Positions 31,816 to 41,004 are shown, counted from the stretch's first letter. The stretch: DNA of 64,000 nt from Tahibacter soli (GCF_025717065.2 NZ_JAOVZO020000018.1:1269052-1333051); one strand, 5' to 3'. Notes: a model not told the origin generated them from the sequence alone. Numbers and translations: made by a program.

Positions 31816-34800
31816 ATGGAACGTTTCGCCATGACCGAATCCGCCACCTTCGACCTCCTGCGCAAGCGCCTCGTCGGCGCCGCCGCCACCCTGCGCGACA
31901 AGTCCGCGGCGTTGAACCGCGCGCGGCTCGCCGCGTTCGGCCGCGTCGAATCGAAACTGATCGGCCGCCTCGCCGCGCGCACCGAACACAACTGCGTCGC
32001 GCGCGACATCGTGCGCGTCGGCGACGATCTCGTGTTCGGCTACAACGTCTTCATCGGCCTGAAGAAAGAGACGCAGACGAGCGACGTGTTCTGCCTCTAC
32101 CGGCTGATCGAAAACGCCGACGGCTACGATCTCGAGCCGCGCGCGCTCGCCGGCAGCTTTCTCGACGATCCGCGGTTCGTCGCCGATTTTCGGGAATTGT
32201 TCACCTATTACAAATCGACGACGCTCGACCAGCTGCGCGTCGTCGGTGAACGCCTGCTGCTGATCTTCCGCACCGGCACGCAGATCGGCGACAAGCGCGT
32301 GTTCCGCTTCGCACTCGGCACCGACGGATCGGTGCACTACCTCGACAATCGCGGCGAGCGCGACAACGTCCAGCTGCCGTCGCACGATTTCGAATGGACG
32401 CCGATCACGCGCGAGAACTTCGTCATCGGACGCCACCCGCACGCGAACGTGCTCGATACCGTATTCGTCGAAACGATCGGCGGCGATCTCACGATCAAGG
32501 TCGAGAACAACACCGAGTCGGGCCTGGGCATCCTGTCCGAACCCGTCGACGACAAGAACCAGGCTCTCGGCGACGCCGAGATGGCCTACGCCGATCTCGG
32601 GCAACTGATACTTTTGCGCATCCGGCCGTACCGCGAAACCGTCGTGCGGCACTACGTGTACAACAAGCGCCTGAAGTCGGCGCTGCGCATCGACGAAATC
32701 GGCGCGTCGTGCATGCAGCTGCCGGAAGACCACGGCATCGTGTTTCCCGGCGGCTACTATCTCGAATCGGGCGATCACAAGCGCTTCACCGATCTCGGTC
32801 ACGATTTTTCCGACTTCCGCATCAAGCGCCAGATCCGCGCGCCGAGCGGCGAAGACGTGCTGTATGTGTTCTATCAACCGGCGGGCGGCATCTACGCGCT
32901 GCTGACGTACAACCTCATCGACCGCGTGATCGGCGCGCCGCTCGTCGGCAACGGCTACGGCCGATTCGTCGACGGGCGCATTCTGCTCATCACGCCCGAA
33001 TCGCCCGACGAGGCGTCGCGCCTGCACACGATGCAGCTGTGGCGCACGCCGTTCGCGTTCGACGAATACGCGAGCGCGCAGCCGCGCGTCGCGGGCCTCA
33101 TCGGGCGGCTCGGCAACGCGACGATCGTGCGCGCGCTCGCCGAGCTGCGCGAACTCGAACGCCTCGCCGAAGACACCGGCAGCCGCGGCGCGTACGAGCG
33201 CCTGCTGCGCGTCGCCGCGCGCTGCGGCGACGCATACCCGTGGCTCGCCGAAGCCGAAGCCGGCGGGATCGGCGCCGATGTCGCGACGCTCGCGCGCAGC
33301 GGTCGCGAGGCGCTCGCCGCGTACGAAACGCTCGAGCGCGCGCAGGCCGACGCGCGCGCGCAGGTGAAGACGGCCGACAAGGCCGCGAGCGAGCTGTTGT
33401 CGCGCGTCGCCGCGTTCCTGTGGCAGAAGCCCGACGATTTCACCGAAGCGATCCGCACGTTGAAGCGCCAGCGCGGCGAGCTGATGCAGATTGCCGAACG
33501 CCCGCACGTCGACGCGACCGCCGTCGCCGCGATCGACGCGCGCCTGCGCGAAGAACTCGACCGCATCGGCACGCGCGCGGTGAAGTTCTTCGCCGAACCG
33601 GCCGCGTTCGAGCCGCTGCGCAAGGGCCTGACCGAGGCGAACGCCGCGGTCGAACAGGCCAAGACGAGCGCGGCGCTCGCGCCGGTCGGCGAATCGCTCG
33701 ACAAGCTCGCCGAATCGCTCGACGGCCTGACCGAACTCATCGCCGGTTTCGAACACGCCGACGCGCAGCAGCGCGCGGAACTCCTGGGCGCCACCTCGTC
33801 GCTGTATGCCGACGTCAACCGCATCCGCGCCGCGTTGCGCACGCGCCGCGAAGCGCTGGTCGAAGCCGAGCAGGGTCTCGAATTCGGCGCGCAGCTGACG
33901 GTGCTCGAACAGTCGCTCGTCAATCTCGTCGGCCGTTGCGACACGCCCGAATCCGCCGACGCGGGCCTCGCGCAGATGCTCAGCCAGATCGAACAGCTCG
34001 AAGCGCGTTTCGGCGAACAGCCGGCGTTCGTCGTCGAGCTGACCGCGCGGCGCGAAGGCGCGCTCGACGCGTTCGCGGCGCGCCGCGAACAGCTCGCCGC
34101 GCAGCGCGACAAACGTGCGCAGGGCCTGAAGGACGCCGTCGCGCGCGTGCTCGACGGCGTGCCGCGGCGCCTTGCGAAAATCACGGCCGCCGACGAGCTG
34201 CATGCGTTCTTCGCCGGCGACGGCCTCGTCGAACGCGCGCAGCGGCAGATCGACGAATTGCGCGGGCTCGGCCAGGCCGTGGCGGCCGACGAACTCGCAT
34301 CGCGTCTCAAATCGCTGAAAGAAGCCGGCCTGCGCGACCTGCGCGACCGCACCGAACTCGGCGCGAGCGGCGAAAGCCTCGCGCTCGGCGCGCAACGCTT
34401 CACGATCGAACGGCGCGCGCTCGATCTCGCGCTGACGCACGATGCGCGCGGGCTCGCCGTGCAACTGACCGGCACCGACTACCGGCGCGAACTCGACGAA
34501 CCCGATGCCGAACGCTTTCGCGCGGTGTGGGGGCAGACGCTGCCGAGCGAGAGCGATGCGGTGTATCGCGCCGAATTCCTCGCGTGGCGCCTGTGGCGCG
34601 AGATCGAGAACGGCGACGCGACGCTGCGCGCCGCGGTGCGCGCGGCCGAGCCCGAGGCGCTCGCCGAGCGCGTCGCGACGGCGGCGCAGCGGCAGCCGGT
34701 CGAAGACTATCAGCGCGGCGTGCACGACGCCGACGCCACGGCGATCCTGCGCGCACTCGCGCAACTCGCGGCCGGTGCCGGCGAACTGCGCGTGCCCGCC

Positions 34801-36894
34801 GCGGCGCGCGTGCTGGCGCAGGCGCACTATGCGGCGTTGGATACGAAGGAACAAAGCGCATTGCGCGCGCATGCGGCCGGTCTGCACTGGTTTCTCGCGC
34901 GCGGCGACGCCGTGCCGCTGCCGCCGTCGTGGCTCGCCGCGCTCGCCGCGAGCGCGCAGCGTATCGGCGTCGGCGCGAGCGCGATCGAGCACGAAGCCGC
35001 GGCGCGGCATCTCGTCGCGAGCCTCGGCGGCGACACGGCGCACTTCGCCGCCGCCGGCGAAGCGCTCGATCTCGCGCACCGCGTGCAGGCCGAACTGCCG
35101 CGCGGCGCGCTCGCGGCGCTGAGTTCGGCGCTGCCGGCGGCCGAACGTCTCGCGCTCGCGTCGCAGTGGTGCGTGCGCGTCGGTGCGGCGCGTCCGGCGC
35201 TCGCGCTCGAAGCCGCGGCGATCCTCGCGTGGCCGGACCTGCCGCGCGAACGCGTCAACGCCGATCTCGTCGCCACCGTGACGGGCCTGCGCGGCGCGCA
35301 CGCGCGCGTGAACGACGGCAAGCTCGTCGTCGACCTGCCGGAATTCGCCGCAAGGCTCGATGCGTACATGCAAGGCACCGCGCGCGACTGGCACGACTTC
35401 GCCGCGTACCGCCACGCGCTGGCCCAGCGCGAACGCGAACGGCTGGGGCTCGCGCGCTTCGAGGCGAAACCGATGGCGGGCTTCGTGCGCAACCGCCTGA
35501 TCGACGAGGTGTACCTGCCGCTCGTCGGCAACAATCTCGCCAAGCAGATCGGCAGCGTCGGCGACCGACGCAGCGACCGCTCGGGCATGCTGCTCCTGAT
35601 CTCGCCGCCGGGCTACGGCAAGACGACGCTGATGGAATACGTCGCCGACCGCCTCGGCATGATCTTCGTGCGCGTGAACGGCCCGACGCTCGGCCACGAC
35701 GTCGTTTCGCTCGATCCGTCGCAGACGCCGCAGCGCGGCGCGGCCGAGGAGCTCGTCAAGCTCAACCTCGGCCTCGCGATGGGCGTCAACGTGATGCTGT
35801 ATCTCGACGACATCCAGCACCTGTCGCCGGAATTTCTGCAGAAATTCATTTCGCTCGCCGACGGCACGCGCCGCGTCGACGCGGTGATCGACGGCCAGGC
35901 GCGCACGCTCGACCTGCGCGGCAAGCGCTTCGCGCTCGTCATGGCGGGCAACCCGTACACCGAAAGCGGAGAGACGTTCCGCATTCCGGACATGCTCGCG
36001 AACCGCGCCGACGTCTACAACCTCGGCGACGTGCTGAGCGGGCGCGAAGCGCTGTTCGCCGACAGCTACATCGAAAACGCGCTGACCGCGAACGCCGCGA
36101 GCGCGCCGCTGGCCGAACGTCCGCGCGAGGAACTGCTCGCGGTGCTGCGCGCCGCGCGCGGCGACGACGATGCGCTGCCGCCGCAGGTGCCGGGCGGCGC
36201 GCAGGCGATCGAAGTCGTCAAACGGCTCGTCGCCGTGCGCGACGTGCTGATGCGCGTCAACGCAGCCTACGTCGCGAGCGCGGCGCAGGACGACGCGTAC
36301 CGCACCGAGCCGCCGTTCAAGCTGCAGGGCAGCTACCGCAACATGGGCAAGCTCGCCGCGCAGGTGAGCCCGCTCATGAGCGACGCCGAACTCGACGCGC
36401 TGGTTCGCGACCACTATCGCGGCGAAGCGCAGACGCTCGGCGCGCGCGCGGAAGAAAACCTGCTGCGGCTCGCGCAGCTGATCGGTCAGCCGGACGCGCA
36501 GGAGACCGCGCGCTGGAACGCACTGTGCGACGACTTCAAGCGGCTTGCCAAGCAAGGCGGCAAGGATGCCGACGGCGCGACGCGCGCGGCGCAGATGCTC
36601 GCGGAAATCGCGGTGCAGATCGAAAAGCAGGGCGAACACGGCGCGGCGCTGACGCGCTCGCTCGGGGCGCTCACGGAAATCCGCGCGGCGCTCGAACGCG
36701 ACCAGAACCTGACCGCGCCGCCGGCGCTCAACGACGCGCTCGCGCGGCTGGCGGCGGCGTACGAGAACACGATGGTGCCGCTCGTGTCGGCGCTGCATCA
36801 CAAGACGACGCTCGATCACGATATCTGGGAGCAGGTGCGCGCTCTGCGGACTGGCGTGGATGCTTTGATGAAGAGGATCGGGCAGGGGAAGTAG
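31816..36894 (+). CDS. Giant DUF3686 'DNA repair' AAA ATPase
   Basis: A 1692-residue protein. The N-terminal about 550 residues match the DUF3686 region (LVFGYNVFIGLKKETQTSDV; FRELFTYYKSTTLDQLRVVG; EDVLYVFYQPAGGIYALLTY). Residues about 500-900 are Ala/Glu/Arg-rich and probably coiled coil. A C-terminal AAA module has Walker A SPPGYGKTTLMEY (G1266 region), Walker B VMLYLDDIQH (about 1326-1335), and sensor-1-like VMAGNPYTESGETFRIPD. The 'DNA repair' label is historical; no nuclease or DNA-binding motif is seen. Start ATG at 31816 lies just after the repeat; ATG at 31831 is an alternative. Context with flotillin/YqiJ/YjfI suggests an envelope-associated remodelling ATPase. Confidence 0.88.
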   Translation: MERFAMTESATFDLLRKRLVGAAATLRDKSAALNRARLAAFGRVESKLIGRLAARTEHNCVARDIVRVGDDLVFGYNVFIGLKKETQTSDVFCLYRLIENADGYDLEPRALAGSFLDDPRFVADFRELFTYYKSTTLDQLRVVGERLLLIFRTGTQIGDKRVFRFALGTDGSVHYLDNRGERDNVQLPSHDFEWTPITRENFVIGRHPHANVLDTVFVETIGGDLTIKVENNTESGLGILSEPVDDKNQALGDAEMAYADLGQLILLRIRPYRETVVRHYVYNKRLKSALRIDEIGASCMQLPEDHGIVFPGGYYLESGDHKRFTDLGHDFSDFRIKRQIRAPSGEDVLYVFYQPAGGIYALLTYNLIDRVIGAPLVGNGYGRFVDGRILLITPESPDEASRLHTMQLWRTPFAFDEYASAQPRVAGLIGRLGNATIVRALAELRELERLAEDTGSRGAYERLLRVAARCGDAYPWLAEAEAGGIGADVATLARSGREALAAYETLERAQADARAQVKTADKAASELLSRVAAFLWQKPDDFTEAIRTLKRQRGELMQIAERPHVDATAVAAIDARLREELDRIGTRAVKFFAEPAAFEPLRKGLTEANAAVEQAKTSAALAPVGESLDKLAESLDGLTELIAGFEHADAQQRAELLGATSSLYADVNRIRAALRTRREALVEAEQGLEFGAQLTVLEQSLVNLVGRCDTPESADAGLAQMLSQIEQLEARFGEQPAFVVELTARREGALDAFAARREQLAAQRDKRAQGLKDAVARVLDGVPRRLAKITAADELHAFFAGDGLVERAQRQIDELRGLGQAVAADELASRLKSLKEAGLRDLRDRTELGASGESLALGAQRFTIERRALDLALTHDARGLAVQLTGTDYRRELDEPDAERFRAVWGQTLPSESDAVYRAEFLAWRLWREIENGDATLRAAVRAAEPEALAERVATAAQRQPVEDYQRGVHDADATAILRALAQLAAGAGELRVPAAARVLAQAHYAALDTKEQSALRAHAAGLHWFLARGDAVPLPPSWLAALAASAQRIGVGASAIEHEAAARHLVASLGGDTAHFAAAGEALDLAHRVQAELPRGALAALSSALPAAERLALASQWCVRVGAARPALALEAAAILAWPDLPRERVNADLVATVTGLRGAHARVNDGKLVVDLPEFAARLDAYMQGTARDWHDFAAYRHALAQRERERLGLARFEAKPMAGFVRNRLIDEVYLPLVGNNLAKQIGSVGDRRSDRSGMLLLISPPGYGKTTLMEYVADRLGMIFVRVNGPTLGHDVVSLDPSQTPQRGAAEELVKLNLGLAMGVNVMLYLDDIQHLSPEFLQKFISLADGTRRVDAVIDGQARTLDLRGKRFALVMAGNPYTESGETFRIPDMLANRADVYNLGDVLSGREALFADSYIENALTANAASAPLAERPREELLAVLRAARGDDDALPPQVPGGAQAIEVVKRLVAVRDVLMRVNAAYVASAAQDDAYRTEPPFKLQGSYRNMGKLAAQVSPLMSDAELDALVRDHYRGEAQTLGARAEENLLRLAQLIGQPDAQETARWNALCDDFKRLAKQGGKDADGATRAAQMLAEIAVQIEKQGEHGAALTRSLGALTEIRAALERDQNLTAPPALNDALARLAAAYENTMVPLVSALHHKTTLDHDIWEQVRALRTGVDALMKRIGQGK

Positions 36895-36970
36895 CTCGGG
36901 GAAGCGGTTCTTGCTCTGCTCTTCGCTCGTCATCCCAGCGAACGCCGGGCTCCGGTTCTTGCGCGTCGCT

Positions 36971-37059
36971 TTGTAGTTTTCGCCTGATCTTAAACCGGGC
37001 GTTTCGCTCGCTGCCGCGAGCGCGCAGAGAGGGACTGCTTGTCCAATCCCTCTCCGCAC
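36971..37059. repeat. Dispersed repeat, copy 1
   Basis: It shares TTTGTAG.TTT.GCCTG, a CGCTCGCTGCCGCGAGCG hairpin, and a GATTGCTTG/GACTGCTTG..CCAATCCCTC block with 45949-46040. The coding potential on the minus strand of both copies (GIGQA..PLAAAS) is an artefact of the repeat. Confidence 0.7.
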
Positions 37060-37225
37060 TTTCCAGTTGCGCCTTGTTGCGTATTACTCGCCGGTTCGAT
37101 ATCGAATCACGCTCGCTGAATCGACACGAGTGCGGGCGCTTCGAATCCGTCTGCGAAAGCGCAGTCTCCGGCAGACCGACCCCGCGATCGGGCGCGTCGA
37201 TCCGGACGCGGGTATGCAGAGGAAT

Positions 37226-37259
37226 TTGACAATTTGTCTTGTGCCTAACAATATTGTCA
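37226..37259 (+). promoter_or_regulatory. Promoter and operator dyads of the MarR/epimerase operon
   Basis: A perfect -35 TTGACA (37226-37231) with AATATT as a possible -10 (18-bp spacing). GACAA-T-TTGTC (37228-37238) overlaps the -35; ACAATATTGT (37248-37257) covers the -10. Two dyads on promoter elements are what is expected for MarR autoregulation. Confidence 0.6.
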
Positions 37260-37319
37260 GATGGCTAACAAAAAAGCAAACCTCACAGCTCTGTCGGCGC
37301 TTGGGCGAAGCGGTGTTAC

Positions 37320-37709
37320 ATGGCTGGCCGTGCCGCCATGGAAGCTGTGCTCCGTCCGTATGAGCTCGGAACGACGCAATGGTACGTGCTGTACCAGCTC
37401 GCTCACTGCGGCCCGACCATGCAGCGCGACCTGGTGAAGGCACTCCAGGTCGAACGTGCGACCTTGAGCGCGATCATCGGCGTGCTCGTTCGCAAGGGAC
37501 TCGTCGAACAGGTGCCCGATCGTGTTGACCAAAGGCAGAAGCTACTGCGCATGACAGCGGCGGGCGCCAGGCTCTGGAAAGAACTGCCTGATCTGGCCGT
37601 CATTCACGACGTGGCATTCAAGGGCATGGACGACACGGCCATCGCCAATGCCATCCGCGTGCTCCAGACCGCGACCGAGCGACTTGAAAAATTCATAGAC
37701 AGGAGCTGA
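37320..37709 (+). CDS. MarR-family transcriptional regulator
   Basis: A 129-residue winged-helix protein. LGTTQWYVLYQLAHCGPTMQ (about residues 17-36) is the MarR alpha-2 region; RATLSAIIGVLVRKGLVEQV is the recognition helix and start of the wing; RVDQRQKLLRMTAAGARLWK completes the wing and following helix. It is slightly short at the N-terminus: no start codon exists upstream between an in-frame TAA at 37266 and ATG 37320. It is followed after 3 nt by an NAD-epimerase gene, which it probably controls through dyads at 37226-37259. Confidence 0.88.
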   Translation: MAGRAAMEAVLRPYELGTTQWYVLYQLAHCGPTMQRDLVKALQVERATLSAIIGVLVRKGLVEQVPDRVDQRQKLLRMTAAGARLWKELPDLAVIHDVAFKGMDDTAIANAIRVLQTATERLEKFIDRS

Positions 37710-37712
37710 CAC

Positions 37713-38528
37713 ATGACAATCTTGATGACCGGCGTAACCGGGCTGGTAGGAGCCAGGCTTCTTCCTCGCCTCGTCGAAGGGGGCTTGGATTGCCGGGCAC
37801 TCGTGCGCGGCGGGAAACAGGTTCCTGCCGGCGTCATGCCGGTGGCGGGCGATCTCTTTGATCCCTCGACGCTCGCGCAGGCGGTGGAGGGCGTCTCGGA
37901 CGTCATCCATCTTGCGGCGGTTTTTCGAAGCCGGGACACCGATCTCATCTGGAAGAGCAATCTGGAAGGGACGCGCAACCTCATCGCCGCGATGAAGGCC
38001 CATGCGCCAAAGGCTCGTTTCATCATCGCGAGCACCAGCAACGTCTACGACATGGACAGCCCGCACCCTGGGCGCGAGAACGATCCGGTCGACCCAAAAC
38101 CTGCTTATCCGGCCAGCAAGGTCGCGGCCGAGAAGGCGTTGCAGGATAGTGGGCTCAACTGGGCCGTGCTCCGCCTTCCCTTCGTTTACGGTGACGGGGA
38201 CGGCCATCTCGAGGACCTGCCCAAGCATGCGATTGCCGGCAAGTGGCACCCCGCAAAGAGGATGAGCACCATCCACCATCGCGACATCGCCACAGCCATC
38301 CACCTTGCATTGGACGGCGCATTCGACGGCCGCATCGTCAACCTTTCCGACGAGGCGCCGACGTCGATTTACGAACTGGCCGGGTTGGTCGGGGAAACTC
38401 TGGAACCATCGTCCGAACCGCTGGAGAACCCGTGGCACCTCCATGTCGATGGCTCGCTCGCACGTAGCCTCGGCTTTCAGCCCCGCGTGAGAACCGTCTA
38501 CCAAGCAGTTCAAGAGAAGCTGATGTGA
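37713..38528 (+). CDS. NAD-dependent epimerase/dehydratase family protein
   Basis: A 271-residue extended SDR. The N-terminal dinucleotide motif is MTGVTGLVGARLLPRL (about residues 5-20). The Ser/Thr of IIASTSNVYDM and the Tyr-x-x-x-Lys of AYPASKVAAEK (about residues 130-140) complete the active site. VLRLPFVYGDGDGHLEDLPK is the substrate-side loop seen in nucleoside-sugar epimerases and ketone/aldehyde reductases. Substrate unknown. Start ATG at 37713 has AGGAG 8 nt upstream and sits 3 nt after the MarR stop, so the two form an operon. Confidence 0.9.
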   Translation: MTILMTGVTGLVGARLLPRLVEGGLDCRALVRGGKQVPAGVMPVAGDLFDPSTLAQAVEGVSDVIHLAAVFRSRDTDLIWKSNLEGTRNLIAAMKAHAPKARFIIASTSNVYDMDSPHPGRENDPVDPKPAYPASKVAAEKALQDSGLNWAVLRLPFVYGDGDGHLEDLPKHAIAGKWHPAKRMSTIHHRDIATAIHLALDGAFDGRIVNLSDEAPTSIYELAGLVGETLEPSSEPLENPWHLHVDGSLARSLGFQPRVRTVYQAVQEKLM

Positions 38529-38676
38529 TATGCCGCAGCGTTCAATGGATGGCCCGTGACATTGCAGCGCATGTATTCGTGTGCTGCCGTACAAGCGCTT
38601 AGCGGCGGGTGGCTCGATATGGCGAGCGGCTCGAAATGAGGAGTTCTCCTCCGCCTCATGCCGTTGCAATGCGCAG

Positions 38677-39288
38677 TCAAAGCTCCGCTCGAAGACTCTC
38701 GAACGCATCGTGCAGGAACTGGGCCGCTGGCTTGCGCTTCCCCGTCTGCTCTCTCCAGGCTTGGAGCGCCAGCCTCATCGCACCCATGGATACCATCGCC
38801 ACCATCCGAAGTGCCGTCTGCCGTTCGGGCTGTCGCCACACCTCACGCAGCGCGACAAAGAGCGCCTGTTCCTGCTTCGCGTAGAACGCCTGCTTGCGTG
38901 CGAGCAGCGATTCGCTCGACAACATGAGGTTGTCGATGGCTGTCATCTCTTCGGTCGTATGGCGAGCAATGCGCTTGACCATCACATCCCGGACGGCGTC
39001 CAGCGGCGGCACGTCGGGCGACGTCTTGAGCAGTTCGGCGATCAGCTCGGCCGAATCGGCTTCCATCCCGAACAGGATGATCTCGTCCTTCGACTTGAAG
39101 TACGAGAAGAAGGTGCGGCGGGAGATATCCGCCGCTGCCGCGATCGCTTCAAGCGTCGTGCCGTCGTAGCCGTCGGCAAGGAACAGGCGCAGCGCGACCT
39201 CGGCGATGCGCTGCCGGGTTTCACGTTGTTTTCGTTCCCGCAAGCCTTCCGATGGGGGAGCGCCTGCGGCATTCAAATTTCCTGGCAT
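38677..39288 (-). CDS. TetR-family transcriptional regulator
   Basis: A 203-residue regulator. The TetR helix-turn-helix is RQRIAEVALRLFLADGYDGT (about residues 26-45) followed by TLEAIAAAADISRRTFFSYF and KSKDEIIL. A helical ligand domain follows. ATG at 39288 was chosen; the frame extends 33 codons further upstream but would cross the operator. The spacer to the divergent SDR gene holds a large inverted repeat (39310-39343). It likely represses that SDR gene and itself. Confidence 0.9.
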   Translation of the reverse strand: MPGNLNAAGAPPSEGLRERKQRETRQRIAEVALRLFLADGYDGTTLEAIAAAADISRRTFFSYFKSKDEIILFGMEADSAELIAELLKTSPDVPPLDAVRDVMVKRIARHTTEEMTAIDNLMLSSESLLARKQAFYAKQEQALFVALREVWRQPERQTALRMVAMVSMGAMRLALQAWREQTGKRKPAAQFLHDAFESLRAEL

Positions 39289-39309
39289 CGCGACGGCCTG
39301 TTGCAAATA

Positions 39310-39343
39310 TGCACTCGGTGCAATAATAATTGCATCGAGTGCA
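39310..39343. promoter_or_regulatory. Large operator dyad between divergent TetR and SDR genes
   Basis: TGCACTCGGTGCAAT at 39310-39324 and ATTGCATCGAGTGCA at 39329-39343 match in 14 of 15 positions around a 4-bp spacer. A further GGTGCACC follows at about 39350. Typical size and place for a TetR operator. Confidence 0.7.
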
Positions 39344-39392
39344 CAAATAGGTGCACCCAGTGTGCCCCCTCGTCTTCCTTCCGGCAAGAACC

Positions 39393-40376
39393 ATGACCCA
39401 TTGGACAGCTTTCGACATTCCCTCCCAACGTGGCCGTACGGCTGTCGTCACGGGCACCGGCGGGCTGGGGTTCCAGGATGCGCTGGCGCTGGCCCGCGCG
39501 GGTGCGCGCGTGATCATTGCCGGGCGAAACCCCTCCAAGGGGGCAGCGGCCGTGAACCGGATCCGCGAGGAAATTCCCGGCGCGGACGTGACGTTCGGCC
39601 TGCTGGATCTGGCCAGCCTCGATTCCGTCCGATCCTTTGCCGAGCGCCTGCGCAGTTCGCATGACAGCCTGGATCTGTTGATCAACAACGCGGCGGTGAT
39701 GACGCCGCCCCGGCGCCAGTCGACTGCCGATGGGTTCGAATTGCAGCTCGGCACGAATTACTTGGGTCACTTTGTCTTGACCGCACAGATCATGCCCCTG
39801 CTGCGCAAGAGCAAGCAGGCACGTGTCGTCACCCTGTCGAGCCTCGCCGCCCGCAACGGCGCGATCGACTTTGACGATCTGCAAGCTCAGCGTGGCTATC
39901 GGCCGATGCAGGCGTATGGCCAATCGAAACTCGCTTGCCTGATGTTTGCCTTGGAGCTGCAGCGCCGTAGTGATGCGGCCGGCTGGGGAATCCTGAGCAT
40001 CGCAGCCCATCCCGGTATTTCGCGAACCGATCTGCTGCCCAATGGGGCCGGTCCACGAAGTGTCGCGGGCATCCTTCGTCGCTACATGTGGTTCCTGTTC
40101 CAACCCGCGGAGCAGGGCGCGTTGCCGACGCTCTTCGCTGCGACTGCGCCCCAGGCGCGCGGCGGCGCCTACTACGGCCCGGACAGGCTCGGCGAAATGC
40201 GCGGCTACCCGACCACTGCCGTGATCCCTCCGCAGGCACTCGACACAACCGTCGCGGCGCGCCTGTGGACGACCTCCGAGGAGCTGACCGGCACGGTCTT
40301 CCCCAGGGGCCAAGGCGCACGGGCTGATTCAATGGACAGGTATCTGCGCAGCGCCAGTCAACGCGTTTCCGAATAA
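39393..40376 (+). CDS. SDR family oxidoreductase (retinol dehydrogenase-like)
   Basis: A 327-residue short-chain dehydrogenase of the longer, retinol dehydrogenase/protochlorophyllide reductase-like type. The cofactor motif is TGTGGLGFQDALALARAGAR (about residues 20-39), a variant of TGxxxGxG. It has LDLLINNAAVM (about 93-103), Ser in VVTLSSLAAR and Tyr-x-x-x-Lys in YGQSKLACL (about 170-174). HPGISRTDLLPNG is the post-catalytic loop. Substrate unknown. ATG at 39393 gives the usual distance to the cofactor motif; the ribosome binding site (CAAGAA) is weak. Divergent from TetR. Confidence 0.9.
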   Translation: MTHWTAFDIPSQRGRTAVVTGTGGLGFQDALALARAGARVIIAGRNPSKGAAAVNRIREEIPGADVTFGLLDLASLDSVRSFAERLRSSHDSLDLLINNAAVMTPPRRQSTADGFELQLGTNYLGHFVLTAQIMPLLRKSKQARVVTLSSLAARNGAIDFDDLQAQRGYRPMQAYGQSKLACLMFALELQRRSDAAGWGILSIAAHPGISRTDLLPNGAGPRSVAGILRRYMWFLFQPAEQGALPTLFAATAPQARGGAYYGPDRLGEMRGYPTTAVIPPQALDTTVAARLWTTSEELTGTVFPRGQGARADSMDRYLRSASQRVSE

Positions 40377-40428
40377 ATGCACCAAGCACAGGATGAGGCT
40401 CGACGGAGCGTGCTTGTGATCGCCGAAA

Positions 40429-40456
40429 CTGCCGCAGCGGCGTACCGCTGCGGCAG
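40429..40456. terminator. Terminator between convergent SDR and Hsp20 genes
   Basis: CTGCCGCAGCGG at 40429-40440 pairs with CCGCTGCGGCAG at 40445-40456 (12 bp, loop CGTA), flanked by ATTT on the + side and AGTTT on the other. It serves the SDR (stop 40376) and Hsp20 (stop 40483). Confidence 0.75.
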
Positions 40457-40482
40457 CATTTGGGCATGCGTGTTCACGCATC

Positions 40483-40935
40483 TCACTGCGTCTGGATAGC
40501 GATGCGTCGCGGTGCAGACTCGGGGCGTTTGGGAATCGAAATTTCAAGAACACCGAGCTTGCCGCTCGCGCTGATACCGGCGGGGTCTGCGCTGTCCGGC
40601 AGCGCAAAGCGTCGATAGAAGACGCCGTGCGAACGTTCGACGCGCGTGAACTTGCCGTCTTCCTTCGCGATTTGGATCTTGCGCTCGCCGCGGATCGAGA
40701 GAACGCCGCGGTCCATTTGGATTTCGATCTCGTTCGGGTCCACTCCCGGCACGTCGGCGGCCAGAACGAACCGATGATCTTCCTCCCGGATATCGACGCG
40801 CGGCGCCCACTGGCTCGTGACCACGTCGGACTGGTCCGCATCGTCCGTTCGCAGAAAGCGGTTCATCATGTTCTTGAATTCGTCCTGGAACGTGACGGTG
40901 TTACCCGACCAGGGTTGAAAACGCAGCGTATTCAT
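40483..40935 (-). CDS. Hsp20/alpha-crystallin small heat shock protein
   Basis: A 150-residue small heat shock protein. The alpha-crystallin domain runs about residues 45-140: WAPRVDIREEDHRFVLAADV, PGVDPNEIEIQMDRGVLSIR, GERKIQIA, and YRRFALPDSADPAGISASGK. A C-terminal I-x-I-like IAIQTQ tail follows. It is an ATP-independent holdase that binds unfolding proteins. Start ATG at 40935 has AGGAGG 6 nt upstream. A CTTGAAA element at 41005-41011 fits a heat-shock sigma factor -35. Confidence 0.93.
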   Translation of the reverse strand: MNTLRFQPWSGNTVTFQDEFKNMMNRFLRTDDADQSDVVTSQWAPRVDIREEDHRFVLAADVPGVDPNEIEIQMDRGVLSIRGERKIQIAKEDGKFTRVERSHGVFYRRFALPDSADPAGISASGKLGVLEISIPKRPESAPRRIAIQTQ

Positions 40936-41004
40936 GGGTTTCCTCCTGACGAAATCGTGCCGTGTGGCACCGTGGAGTCGCGAAAATATTTCCACGCTCC
41001 GTGG

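Larger units (their letters stand above)
36895..37319. other. Intergenic region with two dispersed repeats and the MarR promoter
   Basis: About 425 bp without a gene. It holds a decayed GTCATCCCAGCGAA-type palindrome (36927-36955), a second repeat (36971-37059: TTGTAGTTTTCGCCTG and GCTCGCTGCCGCGAGCG) that recurs at 45949-46040, and a promoter with dyads (37226-37259). Base composition becomes more AT-rich from about 37.2 kb. Confidence 0.65.

Noticed and set aside
31468..37059. An 1863-residue minus ORF opposite the ATPase
   Set aside because: Antisense shadow in high-GC DNA; the + frame has intact Walker motifs and operon context.
32394..37229. A 1611-residue + ORF overlapping the ATPase in another frame
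   Set aside because: Arg/Ala-rich shadow lacking any domain.
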